DNA of 64,000 nucleotides from Parapedobacter sp964498395. GTDB taxonomy: Bacteria > Bacteroidota > Bacteroidia > Sphingobacteriales > Sphingobacteriaceae. Below are positions 44,239 through 52,492 of this stretch, in pieces. Position 1 is the stretch's first letter, and each line of letters opens with the position of its first letter. The stretch lies in contig CAZCHE010000001.1 of NCBI GenBank assembly GCA_964498395.1, positions 124,001-188,000 on the forward strand. Reading direction: 5' to 3'. Below the pieces are notes generated by a model, which did not search any database, had not been told where the DNA came from, and saw nothing but the letters and a program-made list of their open reading frames with translations. The position numbers and the translations under genes were made by a program.

Positions 44239-44601
44239 TTATCCAACGGGTTCCAATGTATTCAGTTCGGCTTCGGTAAATAAACGAGATTGGATAATAA
44301 AGCTGACATCTAACGTGCTTTCCAACGAGAAACTTGCCCCCCGGCCTTCGGTCACATCCAACGTGAGTTGTGTGTGCTTCCAATATTCAAACTGGTCGCG
44401 GGCCATGTAGAATGGGCACCCTGCGATTTCCCCAAGGCAAACATCATTGTCTCCAATAAGGAATCCACCTTTCTCGAAACAATGTGGATAGGAGCCCTCA
44501 CAACATCCTCCGCTTTGGTGAAACATCAATTCACCGTACTCGGCTTGCAGTCTGTGGATGACGGCTAATGCGTCTGGGGTAGCTAGGATTCGTTTTGTCA
44601 T
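44239..44601 (-). CDS. DUF779 family protein
   Basis: A 120-residue protein with the family's cysteine-rich core HQSGGCCEGSYPHCF and later CPFYM, DQFEYWKHTQLTLDVTEGRGASFSLE. DUF779 genes are commonly beside NAD-dependent aldehyde dehydrogenase genes, as here: the dehydrogenase gene lies 116 bases upstream on the same strand. The cysteines suggest a metal site. The role is unknown. ATG 44601 is preferred to an upstream in-frame start at 44610. Confidence 0.85.
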   Translation of the reverse strand: MTKRILATPDALAVIHRLQAEYGELMFHQSGGCCEGSYPHCFEKGGFLIGDNDVCLGEIAGCPFYMARDQFEYWKHTQLTLDVTEGRGASFSLESTLDVSFIIQSRLFTEAELNTLEPVG

Positions 44602-44717
44602 CGTTAGCAATGGTTACAACTTTCAATAAGAAAGAAGGGATTGTTCAAAAAACAGGTGTGGCACCTTCTTACCTAACCTGCTTGGGTAATCGGTGCCAAC
44701 CTGCCATTAATCAAACA

Positions 44718-46220
44718 TCAAAAAAATCCTAATTTGTCTTTGCTATATGAAATCAGCATATTTTTGGTGTTGCGATAGTGATCGAGCATCATTTTGTGAT
44801 TCTCGCGTCCGAAACCTGACTTCTTATAGCCGCCAAAGGGTGCATGTGCGGGATAGGCATGGTATTGATTTACCCACACCCGTCCAGCTTGTATCGCACG
44901 AGGCACCTGGTAGAGTTCATGGGCATCCCGTGTCCAAACGCCTGCACCGAGTCCATATAACGTGTCATTGGCAATTTCAATAGCCTCTTCGGTGGTCTTG
45001 AAGGTGGTCACGCAAACCACCGGACCGAATATCTCTTCCTGGAAGATGCGCATCTTGTTATGCCCTTTGAAAATGGTCGGTTGGATATAATACCCTCTGC
45101 CAAGCTCATCGGGCAGCTTATTGACCTCACCCCCGGTAAGTATTTCGGCTCCTTCCTCCTTGCCGATGTTGAGATAGGAAATGATTTTTTGGAACTGCTC
45201 ATTGGAAGCCTGCGCACCCATCATGCTATCGGTATCGAGTGGGTGAAGTGTTTTGATGGCTTTGGTCCGTTGGATGACCCGCTCGATAAACTGGTCATAG
45301 ATGTCTTCTTGAATCAATATGCGTGATGGACAGGTACAAACCTCACCTTGGTTTAGCGCAAACAGCACCGCGCCCTCTACGGCTTTATCAAGGAAATTGT
45401 CATCGGCATCGACCACTGACTTGAAAAAGATATTGGGTGATTTGCCGCCAAGTTCCATGGTAGAGGGGATGATGTTTTCCGCTGCATATTGCATAATGAG
45501 GCGCCCTGATGTGGTACTACCCGTGAATGCGACTTTTGCAATACGCGGCGAGGTTGCCAGAGGTTTACCGACCTCGATGCCATAACCATTGACGACATTG
45601 AGTACACCCGGCGGCAATAAATCCCCGATGAGCTCCAGCAATACCATGATGGAGGCTGGTGTCTGCTCGGCTGGTTTCACGACCGTGGTGCAACCCGCGG
45701 CCAATGCTGGAGCGATTTTCCAAGTCGCCATCAACAGGGGGAAATTCCAGGGGATGATTTGTCCGACTACACCGATAGGTTCGTGTAAAACGATGCTTAC
45801 CGTGTTTTCGTCATGCTCGGCTATGGTGCCCTCCTCTCCACGGATAACCCCTGCAAAGTACCTAAAGTGATCAACGACCAACGGCAGGTCGGCATTCAAG
45901 GTTTCGCGTATGGCTTTGCCATTTTCAACGGTTTCGACTGCCGCGAGGTATTCCAAGTTATCCTCGATTCGCTGCGCCACCTGTAGCAGTATGTTGCTGC
46001 GGTAAGTAGGTGCGGTTTTGCTCCAGGTTTTAAACGCCTCGTGTGCTGCATCCAATGCCAGTTCGATGTCCTCCTTACTCGACCTCGCGGCCTGCGTGAA
46101 AGGTTTTCCATCGATGGGTGAAATATTGTAAAAGTACTTCCCGTTGACCGGCGGCACGAATTTCCCGCCGATATAATTGTCATATCGTTCTTTGAACGAA
46201 GGCCTTTCTACTAATCCCAT
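44718..46220 (-). CDS. NAD-dependent aldehyde dehydrogenase (ExaC/AldB type)
   Basis: A 500-residue aldehyde dehydrogenase that would oxidise acetaldehyde or similar aldehydes to the acid. It shows IIPWNFPLLMATWKIAPALAAG, FTGSTTSGR, the general-base Glu in MELGGKSPNIFF, the catalytic Cys in NQGEVCTCPSR, and EEIFGPVVCV. The DUF779 partner and divergent AraC-family regulator match the exaC-type arrangement. Full length. Confidence 0.94.
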   Translation of the reverse strand: MGLVERPSFKERYDNYIGGKFVPPVNGKYFYNISPIDGKPFTQAARSSKEDIELALDAAHEAFKTWSKTAPTYRSNILLQVAQRIEDNLEYLAAVETVENGKAIRETLNADLPLVVDHFRYFAGVIRGEEGTIAEHDENTVSIVLHEPIGVVGQIIPWNFPLLMATWKIAPALAAGCTTVVKPAEQTPASIMVLLELIGDLLPPGVLNVVNGYGIEVGKPLATSPRIAKVAFTGSTTSGRLIMQYAAENIIPSTMELGGKSPNIFFKSVVDADDNFLDKAVEGAVLFALNQGEVCTCPSRILIQEDIYDQFIERVIQRTKAIKTLHPLDTDSMMGAQASNEQFQKIISYLNIGKEEGAEILTGGEVNKLPDELGRGYYIQPTIFKGHNKMRIFQEEIFGPVVCVTTFKTTEEAIEIANDTLYGLGAGVWTRDAHELYQVPRAIQAGRVWVNQYHAYPAHAPFGGYKKSGFGRENHKMMLDHYRNTKNMLISYSKDKLGFF

Positions 46221-46447
46221 TTCAATTAAATTTTAAGTGGTTTTACAGTATAATTAGTTATTGGTTATCAAAAATACAAGGTAGGGGGAGGGATGTATAG
46301 CACAATCGTATCATGTTATTGCCCAATGCTATCGTTTTGGGTACGTATTTGCGTAATGACATTTCTCTGACAACAATTGTCGTTGCTTTTCGTGTGTTAT
46401 CGGTAGTTTTGAATAAGTTAGCGTGATACAACGTAACGATTGATATT

Positions 46448-47365
46448 ATGGCGACGAGACATCCATTGGCCCCATTGCGGTTAAGCGTAGACCGAGAGTT
46501 ACGGACGTTGGTTGAAAACCGGCGAGCGTACACCTTGAACAATTGTGAACTCAATGTATTCGAGACCTACAAACGTAGTGAGTTAGTGCCATTGCAGTTT
46601 GATGACCTGGTCATTACCAGTATGCTGCGTGGTAAAAAGGTGATGCATCTTTTCGGGAAACCGGGATTTGACTACCTGCCAGGGGAAACGGTCATCGTAC
46701 CCCCTTCCGTACGGATGGAAATCGATTTCCCCAATGCTTGTAGCCAAGAACCCACGCAATGCACCGCATTAGCGATAGGCCGCAGTCAAATCATGGATAC
46801 GATCCATTATTTAAACGAACGATATCCACGTGATTTGGATCAGGCGCATTGGCAGTTGACGTTTGACAAATACCATTTCTACAATAACGGAGAATTGGCA
46901 ATGTTGATCAATAAGCTCATCGGAATTGGAACAAGCAAGAATGTGCACAAGGATATTTTGGCAGACCTTACGCTGAAGGAGTTGCTGATTCGCATCATGC
47001 AATTGCAGAACCGGTATGCCGTAGGCGGTGATGTCCAGTTTGCCTCGGGCGGCAGGATGGAACGGATCGCTACCTACGTACGTGAAAATATCACGGAAGA
47101 GTTGACGGTCGACTTACTGAGTAAAGTCGCGCACATGAGTAAACCCCATTTTTTCAGGGCATTCAAGCATGAAATGGGGATCAGCCCGATGGAATATGTC
47201 ATCCGCGAACGAATCAATTGCGCAAAACGGTTATTGGCTGCCCGCGATACCATCAAGGAGGCTTGCTTCGGCTCAGGTTTCAACAACCTGAGCTATTTCG
47301 TGCGCATATTCAAAAAACACGAAGGGATTACGCCCGGCGCTTACCAGTTGGTTGTTCATGATTGA
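46448..47365 (+). CDS. AraC-family regulator, divergent to the aldehyde dehydrogenase gene
   Basis: A 305-residue regulator. The N-terminal domain (LNNCELNVFETYKRSELVPLQFDDLVITSML, FDYLPGETVIVPPSVRMEIDFP) is of the AraC_N type seen beside aldehyde dehydrogenase genes. The C-terminal helix-turn-helix pair ends with ISPMEYVIRERINCAKRLL and FNNLSYFVRIFKKHEG. The divergent 46221-46447 gap holds the shared promoter region; I see only a short CAATTG-centred palindrome near 46375. It probably activates the aldehyde dehydrogenase/DUF779 operon. Confidence 0.9.
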   Translation: MATRHPLAPLRLSVDRELRTLVENRRAYTLNNCELNVFETYKRSELVPLQFDDLVITSMLRGKKVMHLFGKPGFDYLPGETVIVPPSVRMEIDFPNACSQEPTQCTALAIGRSQIMDTIHYLNERYPRDLDQAHWQLTFDKYHFYNNGELAMLINKLIGIGTSKNVHKDILADLTLKELLIRIMQLQNRYAVGGDVQFASGGRMERIATYVRENITEELTVDLLSKVAHMSKPHFFRAFKHEMGISPMEYVIRERINCAKRLLAARDTIKEACFGSGFNNLSYFVRIFKKHEGITPGAYQLVVHD

Positions 47366-47390
47366 ACCAGACTAAAAGCGGATTCCAAGG

Positions 47391-47846
47391 TTAACGTTTC
47401 ATCACCCGGGCGAGTTCTCGCTTGCTATCCCTTTCTTTGATGGTGTCGCGCTTGTCGAAGTCTTTTTTCCCTTGGGCCAATGCGATTTCAACCTTGGCAA
47501 AACCCCGCTGGCTGATAAATATGCGTAAGGGAATGATGGTAAAGCCGCGTTCCTCCCCCTTGGCCCTCAGTTTTTTCAATTCCTTTTTGTTAAGCAAGAG
47601 CTGGCGATCCCGCTTGGCTTCATGGTTATAAAAAGAACCATGTGAGTATTCGGCGATGTGCATATTGCGTATGTAGAGCCCATCATCGAAAAACGAGCAG
47701 AAGGAGTCATTGATGTTGGCTTTGCCTTCCCGGATGGATTTGATTTCCGTGCCAAGTAGCCGGAGACCCGCTACATAGGTGTCCAGTATATGGTATTCGA
47801 AATGTGCCTTTTTATTCTTGATATTGATCGCTGAAGATAATGTCAT
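47391..47846 (-). CDS. smpB: SsrA-binding protein SmpB
   Basis: A 151-residue protein for trans-translation, binding tmRNA to rescue stalled ribosomes. Conserved segments NKKAHFEYHILDTYVAGLRLLGTEIKSIR, NINDSFC, RDRQLLLNKKEL, GFTIIPLRIFISQRGFAKVEIALAQGKK and the basic tail KKDFDKRDTIKERD are all present. Its start lies 16 bases after the DtxR-family gene, suggesting co-transcription. Confidence 0.97.
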   Translation of the reverse strand: MTLSSAINIKNKKAHFEYHILDTYVAGLRLLGTEIKSIREGKANINDSFCSFFDDGLYIRNMHIAEYSHGSFYNHEAKRDRQLLLNKKELKKLRAKGEERGFTIIPLRIFISQRGFAKVEIALAQGKKDFDKRDTIKERDSKRELARVMKR

Positions 47847-47862
47847 TTTTGTTGATGCTTAA

Positions 47863-48525
47863 CTACAGGGACTTGCAGTAGATGTTTTGAGCTACTTTGT
47901 CCGAAATGTTGATTTTGGTGCTATCCACACCCAGCGTCATCGAGTGATCAAATTCGTATTTCTGCAATACCTGCACTTGGCTGTGGATACCGATACCCAG
48001 TTGGCTGAGGTACTGTAGGAATGAGGGTGTATTGTCTTTGACGGCAATGGTTGTGTAAGTTTTTCCGACATTAGCCTCCGCCAGTGTAAGTCGTGCTTCA
48101 TTCACATAATCGCCATCGGCGGTTGGGATGGCGTCGCCGTGCGGGTCGAATTGAGGGTAGCCCAAGAATTTATCGAGCCGTTCTACCAATTTTTCGGATT
48201 TGATGTGTTCCAATTGCTCGGCCACGTCATGTACTTCATCCCAACTGAATCCTAATTTATCAAAGAGGAAAGTTTCCCAAAGGCGGTGCTTACGCACAAT
48301 GGCTACGGCCAAGTCACGTCCGGTATCCGTCAGCGATATCTTCCCGTATTTCTGATAGTTGACCAATTGTTTTTCTTTCAGTTTCTTGAGCATATCGGTG
48401 GCTGTGGCGGGGCGTACGTTGAGTTTGCCCGCCAATTGGTTGGTGCCGGCTTCGCCTGCATTATCTTGCTCAACCGTAATACGGAGCAATGCCTTCAGGT
48501 AATTCTCTTCGGTATCGGATAGCAT
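47863..48525 (-). CDS. DtxR/MntR-family metal-dependent regulator
   Basis: A 220-residue regulator. The N-terminal winged helix (ENYLKALLRITVEQ, QLAGKLNVRPATATDMLKKLKEKQLVNYQ) is followed by the dimerisation and metal-binding region (VRKHRLWETFLFDKLGFSWDEVHDVAEQLEHIKSEKLVERLD). A C-terminal FeoA/SH3-like domain completes it. It should repress manganese or iron uptake genes when metal is bound; target genes are not in the window. The ATG at 48525 fits the family start, and a -7 box ends five bases upstream; the longer open frame to 48669 is not needed. Confidence 0.92.
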   Translation of the reverse strand: MLSDTEENYLKALLRITVEQDNAGEAGTNQLAGKLNVRPATATDMLKKLKEKQLVNYQKYGKISLTDTGRDLAVAIVRKHRLWETFLFDKLGFSWDEVHDVAEQLEHIKSEKLVERLDKFLGYPQFDPHGDAIPTADGDYVNEARLTLAEANVGKTYTTIAVKDNTPSFLQYLSQLGIGIHSQVQVLQKYEFDHSMTLGVDSTKINISDKVAQNIYCKSL

Positions 48526-48530
48526 GAGGG

Positions 48531-48538
48531 CAAAGGTA
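48531..48538 (-). promoter_or_regulatory. -7 box (TACCTTTG) of the DtxR-family gene
   Basis: On the minus strand TACCTTTG ends five bases before the ATG at 48525, predicting a leaderless or almost leaderless message. Confidence 0.55.
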
Positions 48539-48651
48539 GTCAATTTGTTAGGAATAGTGGTGGCGTTTGGGAAGGTGAAAATGGATTGATAAAAATATTT
48601 TTTGTTTTTCTGGAAATATAATATCTTACATGAAAATTCAAGGAACAAAAA

Positions 48652-49356
48652 TTGAAAGAACATTTCCACAACTGGTATTCACCCATTTTGGGCCGAGATT
48701 TTCAAATGCTCGAATTTGGGCATAACGGGCAGCCCGTTATCATCTTTCCATCATCCATGGGACGCTATTTCGAAGCAAAAGACCGTGGCCTTATCCAAGC
48801 GGCAAATTGGTTTATGCAAGAGGGTAAAGTGAGGTTGTATTGCCCCGATAGCATCGATGAACTGAGCTGGTACAATAAAGGTATCCATCCGGCCGAACGG
48901 GCTTATAACCATGGGCTCTATGACCAAATGGTACTTCAGGAGTTGGTCGGACGAATTAGGTACGAAACGGGCTATGAAAAGGTGGTGGTGGCCGGATGTA
49001 GTTTTGGGGGATACCATGCTGCCAATTTCGCATTCCGGCATCCCGATAATGTAAGGGCACTGTTTTCCATGAGTGGTGCTTTCGATATCAAATCGCAAGT
49101 GGATGGATATTACGATGACAATGTGTATTTCAATAATCCGGTGGATTTTCTTCCAGATGCGAACCATCCGAACCTTTGGAACCTTCATATCGTATTGGGT
49201 GTGGGTGAGCATGATATCTGCCGTGGGCAGAATGAGCAACTTTCAACTATATTAAACCATAAGCATATATCCCACTGGCTCGATATTCGTCAGGGAGCGG
49301 TACATGATTGGCCGATATGGTTGGAAATGTTCCCGCATTATTTATCGCTACTCTAA
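48652..49356 (+). CDS. Alpha/beta-hydrolase (esterase family), first gene of the ligase cluster
   Basis: A 234-residue cytoplasmic hydrolase of the esterase D-like type. The nucleophile is Ser117 in GCSFGGYHAANFAF, a candidate acid Asp lies in GVGEHDICRG and the His in GAVHDWPIW near the end. There is no signal peptide. The start is TTG at 48652, since no ATG is available before the conserved WYSPILGRDFQMLEFG segment. It begins a run of five same-strand genes encoding ligases and an amidotransferase, so it may cleave or transfer an acyl product of that pathway (inference). Confidence 0.82.
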   Translation: MKEHFHNWYSPILGRDFQMLEFGHNGQPVIIFPSSMGRYFEAKDRGLIQAANWFMQEGKVRLYCPDSIDELSWYNKGIHPAERAYNHGLYDQMVLQELVGRIRYETGYEKVVVAGCSFGGYHAANFAFRHPDNVRALFSMSGAFDIKSQVDGYYDDNVYFNNPVDFLPDANHPNLWNLHIVLGVGEHDICRGQNEQLSTILNHKHISHWLDIRQGAVHDWPIWLEMFPHYLSLL

Positions 49357-49393
49357 ACAGAATAACTAGTAATTGTCTCAAAAACCATATCGT

Positions 49394-50404
49394 ATGAAGA
49401 AAATTGGAATTTTATTTGGAAAGGAGAATACATTTCCCCAAGCGTTTATAGACAAGGTGAATAGCGTTACCGGCGGGAAAAGCATTGTTGCCGAAGCGGT
49501 CAGCATAGACAAGGTCGTACAGGCCCAAGCAACGGACTATGCAGTAATTATCGATCGGATTTCACAGGATGTGCCTTTTTATCGTGCATTTTTGAAAAAT
49601 GCGGCGATATCGGGTACTGCTGTTATTAATAATCCATTCTGGTGGAGTGCCGATGAGAAGTTCTTCAATAATGCATTGGCGGAAAAAATCGGAGTGGCGG
49701 TACCCAAGACGGTTATCTTGCCATCCTATGACTTGCCCGATGACACTTCGGCTGAATCATTCCGCAACCTGGCATATCCGCTAGATTGGGAAGGGATATT
49801 TGAATACGTAGGCTTTCCGGCCTATATGAAACCGTTTGCCGGTGGGGGTTGGAAAAATGTATACAAATTGCATGATCAAAATGAATTCAATGAGAAGCAT
49901 CGCGAGACCGGCCAGTTGGTGATGATGCTACAGGAAGAAATCATCTTTGAGCAATATTACCGCTGTTATTGCATCGGTGGCAAGTATGTCCGCATCATGC
50001 CGTATGAGCCGCGTAACCCGCATCACCTTCGTTATGTGGCTGATTTTTCGCCTTCGCGGAGCTTGCTCAAAACCATGAAAGACACTGTCATCAAGATTAA
50101 TGAATACTTAGGATATGATTTCAATACCGTGGAACTGGCCGTGCGTGACGGGGTGCCTTACGCCATTGACTTCTGCAACCCGGCTCCGGATGCCGATATC
50201 CATTCGGTTGGCGAGGAAAACTTCCATTGGGTTGTAGAGCATGCCGCTAAATTTGCCATTGAAAAGGCCAAGGCCTATAAACCCGGAATGGACAACCTGA
50301 CTTGGGGCAAATTTGTCGGGACCGCGGTAAACAAGCAACCATTGGTAGAAATCAAAAAAGTTGCCTCCGAAGCACCTAAAAAAACGACAAAAAAGACTTC
50401 GTAG
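49394..50404 (+). CDS. ATP-grasp ligase of unknown substrate
   Basis: A 336-residue protein with an ATP-grasp fold. GFPAYMKPFAGGGWKNVYKL carries the ATP-binding Lys and Gly-rich loop. MMLQEEIIFEQYYRCYCIGGKYVRIMPYEP is the strand pair around the nucleotide. VELAVRDGVPYAIDFCNPAPDAD gives the metal-binding Asp and Asn. RimK-like ligases and related peptide or amide ligases share this layout. The Lys/Thr-rich tail (KKTTKKTS) is probably disordered. The ATG at 49394 is preferred to a TTG at 49373. It is followed 57 bases later by the GCS2-type ligase gene. Confidence 0.82.
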   Translation: MKKIGILFGKENTFPQAFIDKVNSVTGGKSIVAEAVSIDKVVQAQATDYAVIIDRISQDVPFYRAFLKNAAISGTAVINNPFWWSADEKFFNNALAEKIGVAVPKTVILPSYDLPDDTSAESFRNLAYPLDWEGIFEYVGFPAYMKPFAGGGWKNVYKLHDQNEFNEKHRETGQLVMMLQEEIIFEQYYRCYCIGGKYVRIMPYEPRNPHHLRYVADFSPSRSLLKTMKDTVIKINEYLGYDFNTVELAVRDGVPYAIDFCNPAPDADIHSVGEENFHWVVEHAAKFAIEKAKAYKPGMDNLTWGKFVGTAVNKQPLVEIKKVASEAPKKTTKKTS

Positions 50405-50461
50405 GTTAGCGGTTGATCCGCGCGTTAAGAACGTTACTAACCAATTATATAAACCTGCAAC

Positions 50462-51559
50462 ATGGATATACATCGGTTTACCATTGGAATCGAAGAGGAA
50501 TACATGGTGATGGATCCCATCACCCGTGAACTCAAATCTCACGATCAGAAGATCGTGGAGCTTTCCCAAAAGATATTAAAGGATAAGGTGAAAGCGGAGA
50601 TGCACCAGGCGGTGGTAGAGGTAGGCACTTCGGTCTGCCACAACATCCACGAAGCGCAAGAAGATGTGTACCTGTTACGATCTACGATCTCGCAGATAGC
50701 GGGAGAACTCGACCTCATTGTCGGGGCTTCGGGTACGCACCCCTTTTCAGAATGGGAACGGCAGTTGATTACCGACAATCCCCGTTATTTTGAGATTATC
50801 AACGAGATGCAGGACGCCGCACGATCCAACCTTATTTTCGGATTGCATGTGCATGTGGGAATGGAAAATCGCGAAATGGCAATCCACATCGCTAATTCGG
50901 TGCGTTATTTTCTTCCGCATATCTTCGCCTTGTCGACCAACTCGCCTTTTTGGGAAGGACGTAATACGGGATTCAAGTCATTCCGTACGAAGGTGTTTGA
51001 CAAGTTCCCCCGTACGGGAATCCCGGATTACTTTGAATCCATCGAGGAGTACGACAATTACATCAATCTGTTGATCAAGACGAATTGCATTGACAACGCC
51101 AAAAAAGTATGGTGGGATCTGCGGGTACACCCGTTTTATGATACTGTTGAATTCCGCATCTGCGATGTGCCGCTCACCGTACGGGATACGATGGCATTGG
51201 CGGCCCTTTTTCAGGCCGTATGTGTTAAATTGTATAAACTCCGTACGCAAAACATGAACTACATGATCTACAAGCGCTCATTGGTCAATGAGAATAAATG
51301 GCGTGCGTCGCGGTACGGATTGGATGGATTGCTGATCGATTTCGGGAAAGAAAAAGAGGTGAATACGCGGGCGCTCATCTATGAGTTGTTGGATTTCGTG
51401 GATGATGTGGTCGATGATTTGGGAAGCCGGGAGGCTATTGCTTACGTGCCCTATATCCTGGAAAACGGTACAGGTGCCGATAGGCAATTGGCGGTTTATG
51501 AAGAGAGCAAAAGTTTGGTTGCGGTCGTTGACTATATCCAGGGGCAGTTTTTGGCGTAG
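50462..51559 (+). CDS. GCS2-family carboxylate-amine ligase (YbdK-like)
   Basis: A 365-residue protein of the glutamate-cysteine ligase 2 family. FTIGIEEEYMVMD at the N-terminus, HVHVGM, SPFWEGRNTGFKSFR, FPRTGIPDYF and WWDLRVHPFYDTVEFRICDVP are the standard active-site segments. Family members join the carboxyl of glutamate or another acid to an amine or cysteine with ATP. With two ATP-grasp genes alongside, it may make the first peptide-like bond of an unknown metabolite (inference). Full length. Confidence 0.9.
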   Translation: MDIHRFTIGIEEEYMVMDPITRELKSHDQKIVELSQKILKDKVKAEMHQAVVEVGTSVCHNIHEAQEDVYLLRSTISQIAGELDLIVGASGTHPFSEWERQLITDNPRYFEIINEMQDAARSNLIFGLHVHVGMENREMAIHIANSVRYFLPHIFALSTNSPFWEGRNTGFKSFRTKVFDKFPRTGIPDYFESIEEYDNYINLLIKTNCIDNAKKVWWDLRVHPFYDTVEFRICDVPLTVRDTMALAALFQAVCVKLYKLRTQNMNYMIYKRSLVNENKWRASRYGLDGLLIDFGKEKEVNTRALIYELLDFVDDVVDDLGSREAIAYVPYILENGTGADRQLAVYEESKSLVAVVDYIQGQFLA

Positions 51560-51611
51560 TGATGTGCGATTGCCGCTAAATCGGGAATTAATCCAAACAA
51601 AATAATCTTTT

Positions 51612-51619
51612 TATCTTTG
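51612..51619 (+). promoter_or_regulatory. -7 box (TATCTTTG) of the glutamine amidotransferase gene
   Basis: TATCTTTG ends four bases before the ATG at 51624, giving an internal promoter in the cluster and a predicted leaderless transcript. No clear -33 element is seen. Confidence 0.55.
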
Positions 51620-51623
51620 CAGC

Positions 51624-52475
51624 ATGAATTTGAATGGGCATGACTTGCGGGTAGCGGTATTGGATCTCAACAACGGCTACCCGAATCAGGGGATGGGAAA
51701 CATCAGGGATATTCTGCGGCGTTATGCAGCTGACAATGATGTGCGGTTGCATATTGAAGAGTTTGACATACGCCAACGGTATGAACTGCCGGACACATCG
51801 TTTAATGTGTACATTTCGAGCGGTGGGCCAGGTTCGCCTTTTGAAGATGATGGTAGCCTATGGGAAGAAAGGTACTTCAAGTTGATAGGTGATTTGTACG
51901 CGCATAATGAAACGGCTTTGCCTTCAGATCGGAAATTTGTGTTCTTCATTTGCCATTCCTTCCAGTTGGCATGCAGGTTCTTCCATGTCGGAAACGTCTG
52001 TTTGCGTAAATCCACTTCTTTCGGGGTGTTTCCCACGCACAAAACATTGGCTGGACATGCCGAGGAATTATTTTTACAGCTTCCGGATCCGTTTTACACC
52101 GTGGATAGCCGTGATTGGCAGGTGATTGGCGTAGATGAAGGCCAACTGCGGTCATTGGGCGGCGAAGTATTGGCTATCGAAAAAGAGCGTGCACATGTGC
52201 CGCTCGAACGCGCGGTGATGGCCATCCGTTTTTCGCCGGAAATGATCGGTACGCAGTTTCATCCTGAAGCTGATGCCAATGGCATGCGCAAGCACCTGTT
52301 GGATGAAGAACGTAAACAGAAAGTGGTCGAACAACATGGAGCAGCCAAATACGAAGATATGCTGTTGCACTTGGAAGACCCTGACAAGATCATGTTGACG
52401 CAACAGTTAGTCATCCCTACTTTTTTGGATGTTGCTCGTCAATCATGCTGCGAATCACAGGAAGCCGCTGTCTGA
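51624..52475 (+). CDS. Class I glutamine amidotransferase-like protein
   Basis: A 283-residue protein with the class I amidotransferase fold. The triad is Cys110 in FFICHSFQLACRFF (the usual GHQ elbow is altered to HSFQ), His213 and Glu215 in GTQFHPEAD. YISSGGPGSPFED is the oxyanion region. In such enzymes glutamine is hydrolysed to supply ammonia, but peptidase-type relatives also exist. It may feed ammonia to one of the neighbouring ligases or hydrolyse a gamma-glutamyl bond (inference). The next gene starts 17 bases on. Confidence 0.85.
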   Translation: MNLNGHDLRVAVLDLNNGYPNQGMGNIRDILRRYAADNDVRLHIEEFDIRQRYELPDTSFNVYISSGGPGSPFEDDGSLWEERYFKLIGDLYAHNETALPSDRKFVFFICHSFQLACRFFHVGNVCLRKSTSFGVFPTHKTLAGHAEELFLQLPDPFYTVDSRDWQVIGVDEGQLRSLGGEVLAIEKERAHVPLERAVMAIRFSPEMIGTQFHPEADANGMRKHLLDEERKQKVVEQHGAAKYEDMLLHLEDPDKIMLTQQLVIPTFLDVARQSCCESQEAAV

Positions 52476-52492
52476 TTTAATCACTCATAACC

